Below, piece after piece: positions 42,118-50,848 of a stretch of DNA of 62,126 nt. The position numbers were made by a program, and so were the translations under genes. Source of the DNA: Paracoccaceae bacterium (lineage in GTDB: Bacteria; Pseudomonadota; Alphaproteobacteria; Rhodobacterales; Rhodobacteraceae); assembly GCA_014879735.1 (NCBI GenBank), contig JACSRN010000065.1, forward strand, positions 1 to 62,126, read 5' to 3'. The notes under the pieces are model-generated. The model worked only from the letters and a program-made list of their open reading frames with translations, had not been told where the DNA came from and searched no databases. The stretch's first letter is position 1. Every line of letters begins with the position of its first letter.

Positions 42118-43106
42118 CCGCGATGCTGACACGAGCAATTCCCGGAACAGACATTCGCGCCTCGGCGGTCGGGCTTGGCACCTGGGCCATCGGCGGCTGG
42201 ATGTGGGGGGGCACCGACGATTCTGCCGCCGAAGCGGCCATCCGCGCCGGGCTGGACGCCGGCATTACCCTGATCGACACCGCGCCGGCCTATGGCCTTG
42301 GCCACGCCGAAGAGGTGGTCGGCCGCGCGATCAGCGGGCGACGCGACGAGGTGGTGCTGGCCACGAAATGCGGCCTCGTCTGGCATGCGCAGCGGGGGCC
42401 CTATTATTTCTCGCAGGACGGGCAGCGGGTGCACCGTGACCTGAGCCCCGCCGCGATCCGGTACGAGCTCGAACAGAGCCTGCGGCGCCTTGGGACCGAC
42501 CGGATCGACCTCTACATCACCCATTGGCAGGACCCCTCGACACCGATCGCCGAGACGGTGGCCGCGCTCAAATCCCTGCAGGCCGAGGGCAAGATCCTTG
42601 CCTTTGCCGCCTCCAACACCACCCCCGACGACCTTGCGGCCTATCGCGCGGCGGGGGGGATCGCTGCGGTGCAGGAAGAATATTCGATGTTGTCGCGCCA
42701 CATCGAGACGACCCACCTGCCCGTCTGCCGCGCGGCAGGCATAGCCGTCATGGGCTATTCGGTGCTGGCGCTTGGCCTCCTGTCCGGACGGATCGGTGCC
42801 GACCGGGTCTTTGCCGGCGACGATCAGCGCCGGGATGATCCGCGCTTCTCGGTCGAAAACCGCGCGCGGGTCGACCGGCTGCTGCAGACCATCCGCCCGA
42901 TTGCCGAAGGGCACGGGGCCAGCCCGGCGCAGGTCGTCATCGCCTGGACGCTGGCGCAGCCGGGGCTGACCTTCGCGCTATGCGGGGCGCGCAATCCCGC
43001 CCAGGCTCGAGAGAATGCCGAGGCTGGGCGGCTGCGGCTGACCGACGCCGAGGTCGAGGCCATCACCCGCGCCATTGCCGCGAATCCGGACGCCATCACC
43101 GCATAA
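42114..43106 (+). CDS. Aldo/keto reductase
   Basis: A 330-residue NADPH-dependent TIM-barrel reductase. The tetrad is visible: Asp and Tyr in DTAPAYGLG, Lys in LATKCG and His in ITHWQDP. The cofactor site at the C-terminus reads LCGARNPAQARENAEAG. In this operon it could reduce an aldehyde released by the aldolase or interconvert an alditol and aldose. It overlaps the regulator gene by 4 bp. Confidence 0.92.
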   Translation: MTAMLTRAIPGTDIRASAVGLGTWAIGGWMWGGTDDSAAEAAIRAGLDAGITLIDTAPAYGLGHAEEVVGRAISGRRDEVVLATKCGLVWHAQRGPYYFSQDGQRVHRDLSPAAIRYELEQSLRRLGTDRIDLYITHWQDPSTPIAETVAALKSLQAEGKILAFAASNTTPDDLAAYRAAGGIAAVQEEYSMLSRHIETTHLPVCRAAGIAVMGYSVLALGLLSGRIGADRVFAGDDQRRDDPRFSVENRARVDRLLQTIRPIAEGHGASPAQVVIAWTLAQPGLTFALCGARNPAQARENAEAGRLRLTDAEVEAITRAIAANPDAITA

Positions 43107-43171
43107 CTGCGCGCGCGCCCCCCCAACCAAGACCACCAACTGCGGAGCGACCGCCCGCAAAGGAAGAGATC

Positions 43172-44866
43172 ATGCCTGACCCTCGGCAAGAAAGGATCGA
43201 CCGGATCGCCGCCAACGGGGCCTTCGACGTGATCGTCGTGGGGGGTGGCATCAACGGCATCGGCGTCTTCCGTGACCTGGCCTTGCAGGGGCTGCGGGTT
43301 CTGCTGGTCGAGATGAACGATTTCTGCTCGGGCTGTTCGGCGGCGCCGTCACGCATGATCCACGGCGGCCTGCGCTATCTCGAGAACGGCGAGATCGCGC
43401 TGGTGCGCGAAAGCCTGGTCGAGCGGGACAGGCTGTTGCAAAACGCCCCGCATTTCGTGCGGCCGCTGCCCACCACCATTCCCATCGACCGCTTCGCCTC
43501 CGGCCTTGCCAATGCCGCCCTGGGCTTTCTGGGGTTCACCGGACGGCCGAGGCCGCGGGGCGCCCTGCCCATCAAGCTGGGTCTGACCCTTTATGACGCC
43601 ATCGTCGGCCGCAACCGGACCCTTCCCCGGCATCGCTTTCACGGCAGGGCCGCGACCCGGGCCAACTGGCCGGCGCTGCGGCGGGATGTCCGTTTTTCGG
43701 CAACCTATCATGATGCCTGGATCTCGCATCCCGAACGCCTGGGGCTGGAACTCATCGGCGATGCCTGTGCCGGCAACCCCAAGGCCCTGGCGCTGAACTA
43801 TGTCCGGTTGGCCCATGTTTCGGGTGGTCTTGTCCTGACGGACTGCACCGGCACGGGCGGGCGGCAGTTGCCGGTCAGCGCGAATGTCATCGTCAATGCC
43901 ACCGGCGCCTGGATCGACCAGACGGCCGCATCCCTTGGCGCGAAACTGACGGAACGGCTGGTCTGCGGCACCAAGGGATCGCATCTGATCCTCGACAATC
44001 CGGCGCTGGCTGCGGCGCTGAACGGCCAGATGATCTATTTCGAGCACAGCGATGGCCGGGTTTGCATCGTGTTTCCCTATCTGGGGCGGGTCCTGGCCGG
44101 GTCGACCGATCTGCGGGTGAACGAGGCGGGCCGCACCGCCTGCAGTGTCGAAGAGCGGGAGTATATCCTCGGCGCGCTGCGGGCGCTGTTTCCGGCCATT
44201 GCGATTGCCGGGGATCAGATCGTCTACAGCTATGCCGGTATCCGCCCCCTGCCGGTCAGCAATGCCGACTTCACCGGCCGGATTTCGCGCGGCCATTCGG
44301 TGCGCCGGCTGCAGGGAGAGGTGCCGCAGATCGGCATGGTGGGCGGCAAATGGACCACCTACCGCGCCTTTGCCGAGGAAACGGTCGATATGGTGCTGCA
44401 GGATCTGGGCCTGCCGCGGCGCCAGGGCACGCAGGATCTGCCGATCGGCGGCGGGGCGGGATATTCGGACCGCCTGGCAGGCGAACTTGTCGCCCGCCAT
44501 GGGCTGACGGCGCTCCGCGCGGCACATCTGGTGGATCTTTACGGCGCCAGGGCCCCGGCGGTTGCCGCGTTCTGCGCGGACCGGGACGACCGGCCGCTGC
44601 CCGGCGTCACCCTGACGGAAGGCGAGATCGCCTGGTTCATTCAGCGCGAACAGGCGCTGGGGCTGGCCGACGTGCTGCAACGGCGCAGCCCGCTGGCCAT
44701 TCGCGGCGAGTTGACCTTGCCGCTTGTCACCGCCGCCGCCGGCGCCATGGCCCGCGAATTTGGCTGGTCCGACGCGCGGACCGCCGACGAACTCTCGCGA
44801 TTTCTGAGCGATCTTGAAACCTATCACGGGGTCAGGCTGCCCCGCCCCGAAGGAGCATATCCATGA
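43172..44866 (+). CDS. FAD-dependent glycerol-3-phosphate dehydrogenase-like (GlpD/EryB-type) protein
   Basis: A 564-residue flavoprotein. FDVIVVGGGINGIGVFRDLA is the FAD-binding fold, MIHGGLRYLENGEIALVRES is the GlpD hallmark, and GSTDLRVNEA and VSNADFTGRISR continue the family pattern, ahead of a C-terminal DAO_C-like domain. It resembles GlpD and the erythritol-phosphate dehydrogenase EryB in build. With a kinase and a SorC regulator in the operon, oxidation of a polyol phosphate to a ketose phosphate is the likely job, feeding electrons to quinone. The start at 43172 follows AAAGGAAG. It overlaps the aldolase gene by 4 bp. Confidence 0.88.
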   Translation: MPDPRQERIDRIAANGAFDVIVVGGGINGIGVFRDLALQGLRVLLVEMNDFCSGCSAAPSRMIHGGLRYLENGEIALVRESLVERDRLLQNAPHFVRPLPTTIPIDRFASGLANAALGFLGFTGRPRPRGALPIKLGLTLYDAIVGRNRTLPRHRFHGRAATRANWPALRRDVRFSATYHDAWISHPERLGLELIGDACAGNPKALALNYVRLAHVSGGLVLTDCTGTGGRQLPVSANVIVNATGAWIDQTAASLGAKLTERLVCGTKGSHLILDNPALAAALNGQMIYFEHSDGRVCIVFPYLGRVLAGSTDLRVNEAGRTACSVEEREYILGALRALFPAIAIAGDQIVYSYAGIRPLPVSNADFTGRISRGHSVRRLQGEVPQIGMVGGKWTTYRAFAEETVDMVLQDLGLPRRQGTQDLPIGGGAGYSDRLAGELVARHGLTALRAAHLVDLYGARAPAVAAFCADRDDRPLPGVTLTEGEIAWFIQREQALGLADVLQRRSPLAIRGELTLPLVTAAAGAMAREFGWSDARTADELSRFLSDLETYHGVRLPRPEGAYP

Positions 44867-45708
44867 AGATCACCCCAAAGGTCCGGATGAACCGGCTGTT
44901 CCGCAATGGCGGCTGCCTCGACGTCGCTGTCGATCACGGCGTCTGCAACGAGCCGTCGTTCCTGAACGGGCTCGAGGATATGGGGCGCGTGGTCGAGATG
45001 CTGGTCGGCGCCGGCCCGGACGCGATCCAGATGACCTTCGGCCAAGCCGACCTTTTGCAGGCGCGACCCGAGCGCGACAAGCCGGCGCTGGTGCTGCGGC
45101 TGGACATGGGCAACCCCTACAATGCGACCCGGCACAGGGTGATGTGGGCCGAACTGCAGAACGCCAATGATCCGGTGCTGCCGGCGGTCGAGATGGACGC
45201 CGCCTGCGTGGTGGTCAACCTGTTCATGCTGCCCGACGAGCCCGAGCTGTTCCGCCAATGCGTGCAGAACATCGCCCGGGTGCGGGCCGATTGCACCCGC
45301 TATGGCATGCCGCTGATGATCGAGCCGCTGGTGATGCTGCCGAACGACCTGCGCGGCGGCTATCAGGTGGATGGGGACGCGGAGAAGATCGTCACGCTGG
45401 TGCGGCTGGCGACCGAGATGGGGGCCGACATCATCAAGGCCGATCCCACGGCGGACCCGCTGGATTTCCACCGTGTGGTCGAGGCGGCCCGGGTGCCGGT
45501 TCTGGCGCGCGGCGGCGGCAAGGAAGACTTGCGCGTGGTGCTGGAGAAATCCGCCGCCCTGGTCGCACAGGGGGCGCGCGGGCTGGTCTACGGGCGCAAC
45601 ATCTACCAACACGCCAACCCCGGGGCAGTCGTCGCCGCCCTGATGGCGATCATTCACCAGGGCGCTGACGGCGCTGCGGCCTGGGAGGTCTACAACCATG
45701 GCGCCTGA
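44863..45708 (+). CDS. DhnA-type class I aldolase (LsrF/archaeal FBA-like)
   Basis: A 281-residue TIM barrel of the DhnA/DeoC superfamily. The N-terminal LDVAVDHGV block, MPLMIEPL, the Schiff-base lysine in GADIIKADPTADP (near residue 191) and the phosphate-site VLARGGGKEDL and GLVYGRNIYQ are all present. Relatives split ketose phosphates (fructose-1,6-bisphosphate, or a modified 2-oxo sugar phosphate for LsrF) into two carbon fragments. Placed between a GlpD-like dehydrogenase and a kinase, it probably cleaves the ketose phosphate of this pathway. It overlaps the kinase gene by 11 bp. Confidence 0.87.
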   Translation: MKITPKVRMNRLFRNGGCLDVAVDHGVCNEPSFLNGLEDMGRVVEMLVGAGPDAIQMTFGQADLLQARPERDKPALVLRLDMGNPYNATRHRVMWAELQNANDPVLPAVEMDAACVVVNLFMLPDEPELFRQCVQNIARVRADCTRYGMPLMIEPLVMLPNDLRGGYQVDGDAEKIVTLVRLATEMGADIIKADPTADPLDFHRVVEAARVPVLARGGGKEDLRVVLEKSAALVAQGARGLVYGRNIYQHANPGAVVAALMAIIHQGADGAAAWEVYNHGA

Positions 45709-47206
45709 CCTGGTCCTCGGCATCGACATCGGCAACACGGTCGTCAAGGCGGTGCTGTTCGACCTCAGGGGCGGCCAGATCGCCCGCTACGGCATCGACG
45801 GCACCACGCTGAAGCCCGCGCCCGGCATGGTCGAGCGCCCGCCGGCCGAGCTTTGGGCCAATGCCCGGGCCGCCATCGCCGGCTGCCTCGAACAGGCGAA
45901 CGTCGACGCGGCCCGGATCGCAGTGATCGGCCTCGCTGGACATGGCAACGGGCTTTATCTGCTCGACAAGGACGGGCAGCCGCTGCTTGGCATCCAGTCG
46001 CTTGACAGCCGAGCGGCGGCGCTTGCGGCAGAGCTGGACCAGCGCGTGGGGGCGGCCCTGCACGCAATCTGCCTGCAACGGCCCTGGCCCTCGCAGACGC
46101 CGGTGCTGCTGGCCTGGCTCAAGACTTGCCGGCCCGACATCTATGCCCGCGCCGGGACGCTGTGCTTTGCCAAGGACATCATCGGCCGGCAGCTGACCGG
46201 CACGCGCGCCAGCGAAATCTCCGACATGTCCGGGGCCGGTTTGTTGCGGCTGCCGGAAGCCAGGTATGACGTTGAACTTCTGGAGCTTTATGGCCTGGCG
46301 GATGCGCTGCCGCTGTTGCCGCCGCTGGCGCTGCCGACCGATGTGGTTGGGCATGTGACGCCGGAGGCCGCCGCCGCCACCGGGTTGCGCGAAGGAACGC
46401 CGGTGGTCGCGGGCTATTTCGATGTGGTGGCTTCGGCGCTCGGTTCGGGCGCCGTCGGGGCGGAAGCCGCCTCGATCGTGCTCGGCAGCTGGTCGATCAA
46501 TCAGACCTTTGCCGCAGCACCCGCCAGCGATCCGCGCATCTTCATGGTGGCGGCCTTCGGCAGGGACCGCTTTGCCAACATGGACAACAGCGCCACCTCG
46601 GCCGCCAATCTGGAATGGTATGTGCGCAGCCTGATCGAGCGGGGCGGGCATCACGCCGATCCCTTCGGTCAGGTCAACGAGCTGGTGGGCCGGGCCGCGC
46701 TGGCGGCGGATGACCCGATGTTCCATCCCTTCCTTTACGGCGGCCGCAACGGCGCACATCAGCGGGGCGGCTTCTACGGCCTGGCCGGATGGCACGACGA
46801 AGGCCAGCTGCTGCGGGCACTGTTCGAAGGTGTGGGCTTCGAGCACCGCCGCCATGTCGAGGTGCTGACCGCAACCGGCGCACAGATCCACAACGTGACC
46901 CTGTCGGGCGGCGGCACCCGCTCGCCGCACTGGCCGCAGATGATCTGCGATATCCTGGGGCTGCCGGTCACGCTGGGCCGCGCCGAGGAAACCGGCGCCC
47001 TGGGCGCGGCGATTGCCGCGGCCGTCGGCACGGGGCTTTACCCGGACGAGGAAGCCGCAGTTGCCGAGATGACCGAGGTGAAGGCGCGGCTTGCCCCCGA
47101 TCCGGACCGCAGGGCCCTGCACGACCGCCGCTTTGCCGTCTGGTCGCGGCTCACTTCGGCGATGGAGCCCTTCTGGGCCGATCTTGCAGAGCTCGGCAGG
47201 CCATGA
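45698..47206 (+). CDS. FGGY-family carbohydrate kinase
   Basis: A 502-residue sugar/polyol kinase with two actin-like domains. DLVLGIDIGNTVVKAVLFD is the phosphate-1 loop, the probable catalytic base is in VVAGYFDVVASALGSG, and TLSGGGTRSPHWPQMICDIL is the C-terminal FGGY signature. Length and motifs fit xylulokinase, erythritol kinase or LsrK-like enzymes; the substrate is not fixed by sequence. It probably phosphorylates the imported polyol or ketose as the first step. It overlaps genes at both ends. Confidence 0.9.
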   Translation: MAPDLVLGIDIGNTVVKAVLFDLRGGQIARYGIDGTTLKPAPGMVERPPAELWANARAAIAGCLEQANVDAARIAVIGLAGHGNGLYLLDKDGQPLLGIQSLDSRAAALAAELDQRVGAALHAICLQRPWPSQTPVLLAWLKTCRPDIYARAGTLCFAKDIIGRQLTGTRASEISDMSGAGLLRLPEARYDVELLELYGLADALPLLPPLALPTDVVGHVTPEAAAATGLREGTPVVAGYFDVVASALGSGAVGAEAASIVLGSWSINQTFAAAPASDPRIFMVAAFGRDRFANMDNSATSAANLEWYVRSLIERGGHHADPFGQVNELVGRAALAADDPMFHPFLYGGRNGAHQRGGFYGLAGWHDEGQLLRALFEGVGFEHRRHVEVLTATGAQIHNVTLSGGGTRSPHWPQMICDILGLPVTLGRAEETGALGAAIAAAVGTGLYPDEEAAVAEMTEVKARLAPDPDRRALHDRRFAVWSRLTSAMEPFWADLAELGRP

Positions 47207-48804
47207 TCGACGCGGGTTCCTATGACTTCATCATCATCGGCGCAGGAACGGCGGGCTGCGTTCTGGCCAACCGACTGACCGCCGATGGCCGCACCCGGGT
47301 TCTTCTGCTCGAGGCCGGGGGATCGGACCGCTATCACTGGGTGCAGATCCCGGTGGGCTACCTTTACTGCATCGGCAATCCGCGCACCGACTGGATGATG
47401 AAGACCGCTCCCGAGCCCGGCCTGAACGGGCGCAGCCTGACCTACCCGCGCGGCAAGGTCCTGGGCGGCTGCTCCTCCATCAACGGCATGATCTACATGC
47501 GCGGCCAGGCCGCCGATTACGACCACTGGCGGCAACTCGGCAACACCGGCTGGGGCTGGGACGATGTGCTGCCCTACTTCCGCCGCTCCGAAGATCACTG
47601 GAACGGCGAGACCGCCCTGCATGGGGCGGGCGGGGAATGGCGGGTCCGGCGCCAGCGGCTGAGTTGGGAGATCCTGCGCGCCGTGCAGGAGGGGGCGACG
47701 GAGTTCGGCATCCGGCCGCGCCCGGATTTCAACGACGGCTCGAACGAGGGTTCGGGATTTTTCGAGGTGAACCAGTCGCGCGGGCTGCGCTGGAACACCG
47801 CGCGCGGCTTTCTGCGCCCGGCGTTGCGGCGTGGCAATCTGCGGCTGGTGACATGTGCGCTGGTCAGCCGGATCACACTGGAGGGCCGCCGCGCCACCGG
47901 CGTGGAGTGGCGGGTCGGCGACCAGTCGTTCCGGGCTTGTGCCGGAGGCGAGGTGATCCTTGCCGCGGGTGCAATCAACAGCCCGAAACTGCTGGAGCTT
48001 TCCGGCATCGGCCAGACCGGCCGCCTGGCCGATCTGGGCATTGCCACGCTGCATGATCTGCCCGGGGTTGGCGAGAACCTGCAAGATCACCTGCAGATCC
48101 GCACGGTATTTAGGTTGCGCGGCGCCCGCACGCTGAACGACATGGCCGGCAGCCTGGTGGGCAAGGCGCGCATCGCCCTGCATTATGCCCTCACCCGTGG
48201 CGGGCCGATGTCGATGGCGCCCAGCCAGTTCGGCATGTTCACGAAGTCGGGCGCCGACCGCGAGACGCCCGATCTGGAATACCATGTCCAGCCGCTGTCG
48301 ACCGACCGGCTGGGCGATCCGCTGCATGCCTTTCCGGCGATCACCGTCTCGGTCTGCAACCTCCGGCCCACATCGGTCGGCCATGTACATGCCACCGCCG
48401 CCGCGCCGGAGGTGCAGCCGGAGATCCGGCTGAATTACCTGTCCACCGAAGAAGACCGCCGCATCGCCGTAACCGCGATCCGGCAGGCACGCCGGATCAT
48501 GACGGCGCAGGCCCTGCGGCGCTATGCCCCCGAAGAATGGTTGCCCGGCCCCGGGTTCGAAACCGATGCGGCCCTGATCGAGAAGGCGGGCGACATCGCC
48601 ACGACGATCTTTCACCCGGTCGGCACCTGCCGGATGGGTGGCGATGCCGGCGCCGTTGTCGATGCCGCGCTGAAGCTTCGCGGGATCGACGGGCTGCGCA
48701 TCGCCGACGCCTCGGTCATGCCGCGCATCGTCTCGGGCAACACCGCCTCGCCGGTGGTGATGATCGCCGAACGCGCGGCGGACCTGATCCTGCGACGGGC
48801 CTGA
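47203..48804 (+). CDS. GMC-family FAD oxidoreductase (choline/alcohol dehydrogenase type)
   Basis: A 533-residue glucose-methanol-choline oxidoreductase. The FAD motif is YDFIIIGAGTAGCVLANRLT, GMC signature 1 lies in PRGKVLGGCSSINGMIYMRG, signature 2 in GAINSPKLLELSGIG, and the active-site His in IFHPVGTCRMGG, with Asn in SGNTASPVVM. No secretion signal, so it works in the cytoplasm or at the inner face of the membrane. It is the last gene of the operon and could oxidise an alcohol released by the aldolase/reductase steps. The start overlaps the kinase stop (ATGA). Confidence 0.9.
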   Translation: MIDAGSYDFIIIGAGTAGCVLANRLTADGRTRVLLLEAGGSDRYHWVQIPVGYLYCIGNPRTDWMMKTAPEPGLNGRSLTYPRGKVLGGCSSINGMIYMRGQAADYDHWRQLGNTGWGWDDVLPYFRRSEDHWNGETALHGAGGEWRVRRQRLSWEILRAVQEGATEFGIRPRPDFNDGSNEGSGFFEVNQSRGLRWNTARGFLRPALRRGNLRLVTCALVSRITLEGRRATGVEWRVGDQSFRACAGGEVILAAGAINSPKLLELSGIGQTGRLADLGIATLHDLPGVGENLQDHLQIRTVFRLRGARTLNDMAGSLVGKARIALHYALTRGGPMSMAPSQFGMFTKSGADRETPDLEYHVQPLSTDRLGDPLHAFPAITVSVCNLRPTSVGHVHATAAAPEVQPEIRLNYLSTEEDRRIAVTAIRQARRIMTAQALRRYAPEEWLPGPGFETDAALIEKAGDIATTIFHPVGTCRMGGDAGAVVDAALKLRGIDGLRIADASVMPRIVSGNTASPVVMIAERAADLILRRA

Positions 48805-49389
48805 GGCCCGAGGCGCCGGGGGCATCGCGCGCGCGTCAGGGGGGCAGCGGGTACGGTTCGGCAACACGGGCGCTGTCACGGTGGCGCGGTCGGTAATCGC
48901 CGAAGATCCGGGGACCGCCCGTCCGCGAAGTCGGGGTGCCGTCAGGCTTCGGCGATGATCCCGGCCCCCGGCCGCAACCCTAGCCGCAACCCGCGCCGGC
49001 ACCCTGCGGCCGGCGCAACCTCGCGATGCTGACCGCCGCGCCGCCGGCGCCAATCGGCGCCGCACCGATGGGCGCGCGCCCGATCGGCCGCCTTGCCCAG
49101 GCCGCCAGCAGGTCGGACCGCTGGTGGTCGGGCCGCCCCGGCTTGTCGGCGCCTCGTCGGCACGCCGGTACCGCCGCCGCGGATCGCGCGACCATCGCAG
49201 ACGGTGTAATGACAGCCTGCGTCCCGGCGTGTTATTCCACCCGGGCATCGGGGTCGATACGCAGTCCCGCGGCGGAATCCCGGCCTCCTCCCCTCACGCC
49301 CGGGGGGAGGCGGGTCGCCCGACCGACCCTGGCAGCCGAACGGCAGCGCCGCCCTTGGCTGCCCTTTCCCGGCGCAGCAAGGCAACCAG
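48805..49389. other. 585-bp stretch without a recognisable gene
   Basis: Very GC-rich. It contains consecutive hairpins CGGCGCC/GGCGCCG (49045-49062) and the palindrome GGGCGCGCGCCC (49070-49081), neither with a T tract. No family match in any frame. The chrA promoter must lie toward the right end. Confidence 0.5.
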
Positions 49390-50760
49390 ATGACCGAGCG
49401 CCCCCCCTACCCCACATTGGCCGAGGCGACGCGGGTCTGGGCGCGGGTGGCGCTGCTGTCCTTTGGCGGCCCCGCCGGCCAGATCGCGGTGATGCACCGC
49501 ATCACCGTCGAGGAAAGGCGCTGGCTGGGCGACGCGCGTTTCCTGCATGCGCTGAACTTCTGCATGTTGCTGCCCGGCCCAGAGGCGCAGCAACTGGCCA
49601 CCTATATCGGCTGGCTGATGCATGGGGTACGCGGCGCACTGGTGGCGGGCGGGCTGTTCATCCTGCCGGGGGTGGTCTCGATCATGGCGCTCAGCTGGAT
49701 CTACGCCATCTGGGGGAATGTCGGCATCGTGGCCGGGCTGTTCTTCGGGCTGAAGGCGGCCGTGCTGGCCATCGTGTTGCAGGCGGTGGTGCGAGTGGGC
49801 AAGCGGGCGCTGAAGAACCGCACCATGCTGACCGTCGCCGCGCTGTCGTTCCTGGCGATCTTTGCCTTTGCCGCGCCCTTTCCGCTGATCGTCGCTGCGG
49901 CGGCGCTGATCGGCTGGGCCGGGGCCAGGGCCGGGCTTCCGGCGTTTCAGGCCAATGGCGGCCATGGTGCGGTCGGCAAGGCCGGGGTGGACGATGCCAC
50001 CACCCTTCTGGGCGAGGAACCCGCCGATGACCCCGGCGGACACGGGCGGTCAGGCGCGTTCAAGGCGGGTTTTGGCGCCTTGCTGCTGTGGCTGGCGCCG
50101 GTTGCACTGATCATGCTGCTGCTGCCGGGCAGCGTATTCGCCGATATCGCGGTGTTCTTTTCCAAGCTTGCCGTGCTGACCTTCGGCGGCGCCTATGCGG
50201 TGCTGGCCTGGGTGGCGCAAGAGGCGGTGGGCACCTATGGCTGGCTCTCCTCGCGCGAGATGCTCGACGGCCTTGGCATGGCGGAAACCACCCCGGGACC
50301 GCTGATCATGGTGCTCCAGTTCGTCGGTTTCATGGGGGCCTTCCGCGAGGCGGGCTGGGATCATCCGCTGCTGGCCGGAACGCTGGGCGGGCTGCTGGCC
50401 AGCTGGGTAACGTTCGCCCCCTGCTTTGCCTGGATCTTTCTGGGCGCGCCCTTCATGGAAACCCTGCGCGCCAACAAGGCGCTGTCGGCCGCGCTGTCGG
50501 CGGTGACGGCCGCGGTGGTGGGCGTGATCCTGAACCTGGCGCTGTGGTTTGCCATCCATGTGATCTGGCGCGAGGTGGTCCGGGTCGAGGCCGGGCCCCT
50601 GTCGCTGGACCTGCCGGTGCTGGCCTCGGTAGACTGGGCGGCGGCGGGGCTGTCGGCGCTGGCGCTCTATGCGGTGTTCCGGCTGAAACTCGGCATGGCC
50701 GGCGTGCTGGGCGCCGCGGCGCTGGCGGGCATCGCGCTGCATCTGGCGGGGCTGGCCTGA
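49390..50760 (+). CDS. chrA: Chromate efflux transporter, two-domain CHR family
   Basis: A 456-residue membrane protein with two homologous CHR domains. The first carries ALLSFGGPAGQIAVMHR and CMLLPGPEAQQLATYIGWLM; the second carries LTFGGAYAVLAWVAQEAV and AETTPGPLIMVLQFVGFMGA. A soluble linker (about residues 185-225) separates them. Long-chain CHR proteins expel chromate with proton antiport. No chrB-type regulator is adjacent. A clear ribosome binding site is not evident. Confidence 0.93.
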   Translation: MTERPPYPTLAEATRVWARVALLSFGGPAGQIAVMHRITVEERRWLGDARFLHALNFCMLLPGPEAQQLATYIGWLMHGVRGALVAGGLFILPGVVSIMALSWIYAIWGNVGIVAGLFFGLKAAVLAIVLQAVVRVGKRALKNRTMLTVAALSFLAIFAFAAPFPLIVAAAALIGWAGARAGLPAFQANGGHGAVGKAGVDDATTLLGEEPADDPGGHGRSGAFKAGFGALLLWLAPVALIMLLLPGSVFADIAVFFSKLAVLTFGGAYAVLAWVAQEAVGTYGWLSSREMLDGLGMAETTPGPLIMVLQFVGFMGAFREAGWDHPLLAGTLGGLLASWVTFAPCFAWIFLGAPFMETLRANKALSAALSAVTAAVVGVILNLALWFAIHVIWREVVRVEAGPLSLDLPVLASVDWAAAGLSALALYAVFRLKLGMAGVLGAAALAGIALHLAGLA

Positions 50761-50848
50761 CCGGCCCGGTGCACCGGCGCTTCCAACGGCGACGGCGCTG
50801 CGGTAAGGATCGGGCTGCGGTGCATCTGGCGCCGGCCGGGACAGGTTG

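Noticed and set aside
37568-48804. AI-2 (lsr) operon
   Set aside because: The DhnA aldolase, kinase and RbsA-like ATPase recall lsr, but there is no LsrG, only one permease gene, and GlpD-like and GMC enzymes are added.
49045-49081. GC-rich hairpins before chrA as a terminator or riboswitch
   Set aside because: No T tract, no match to a known riboswitch, and such self-complementary GC runs are common at this base composition.
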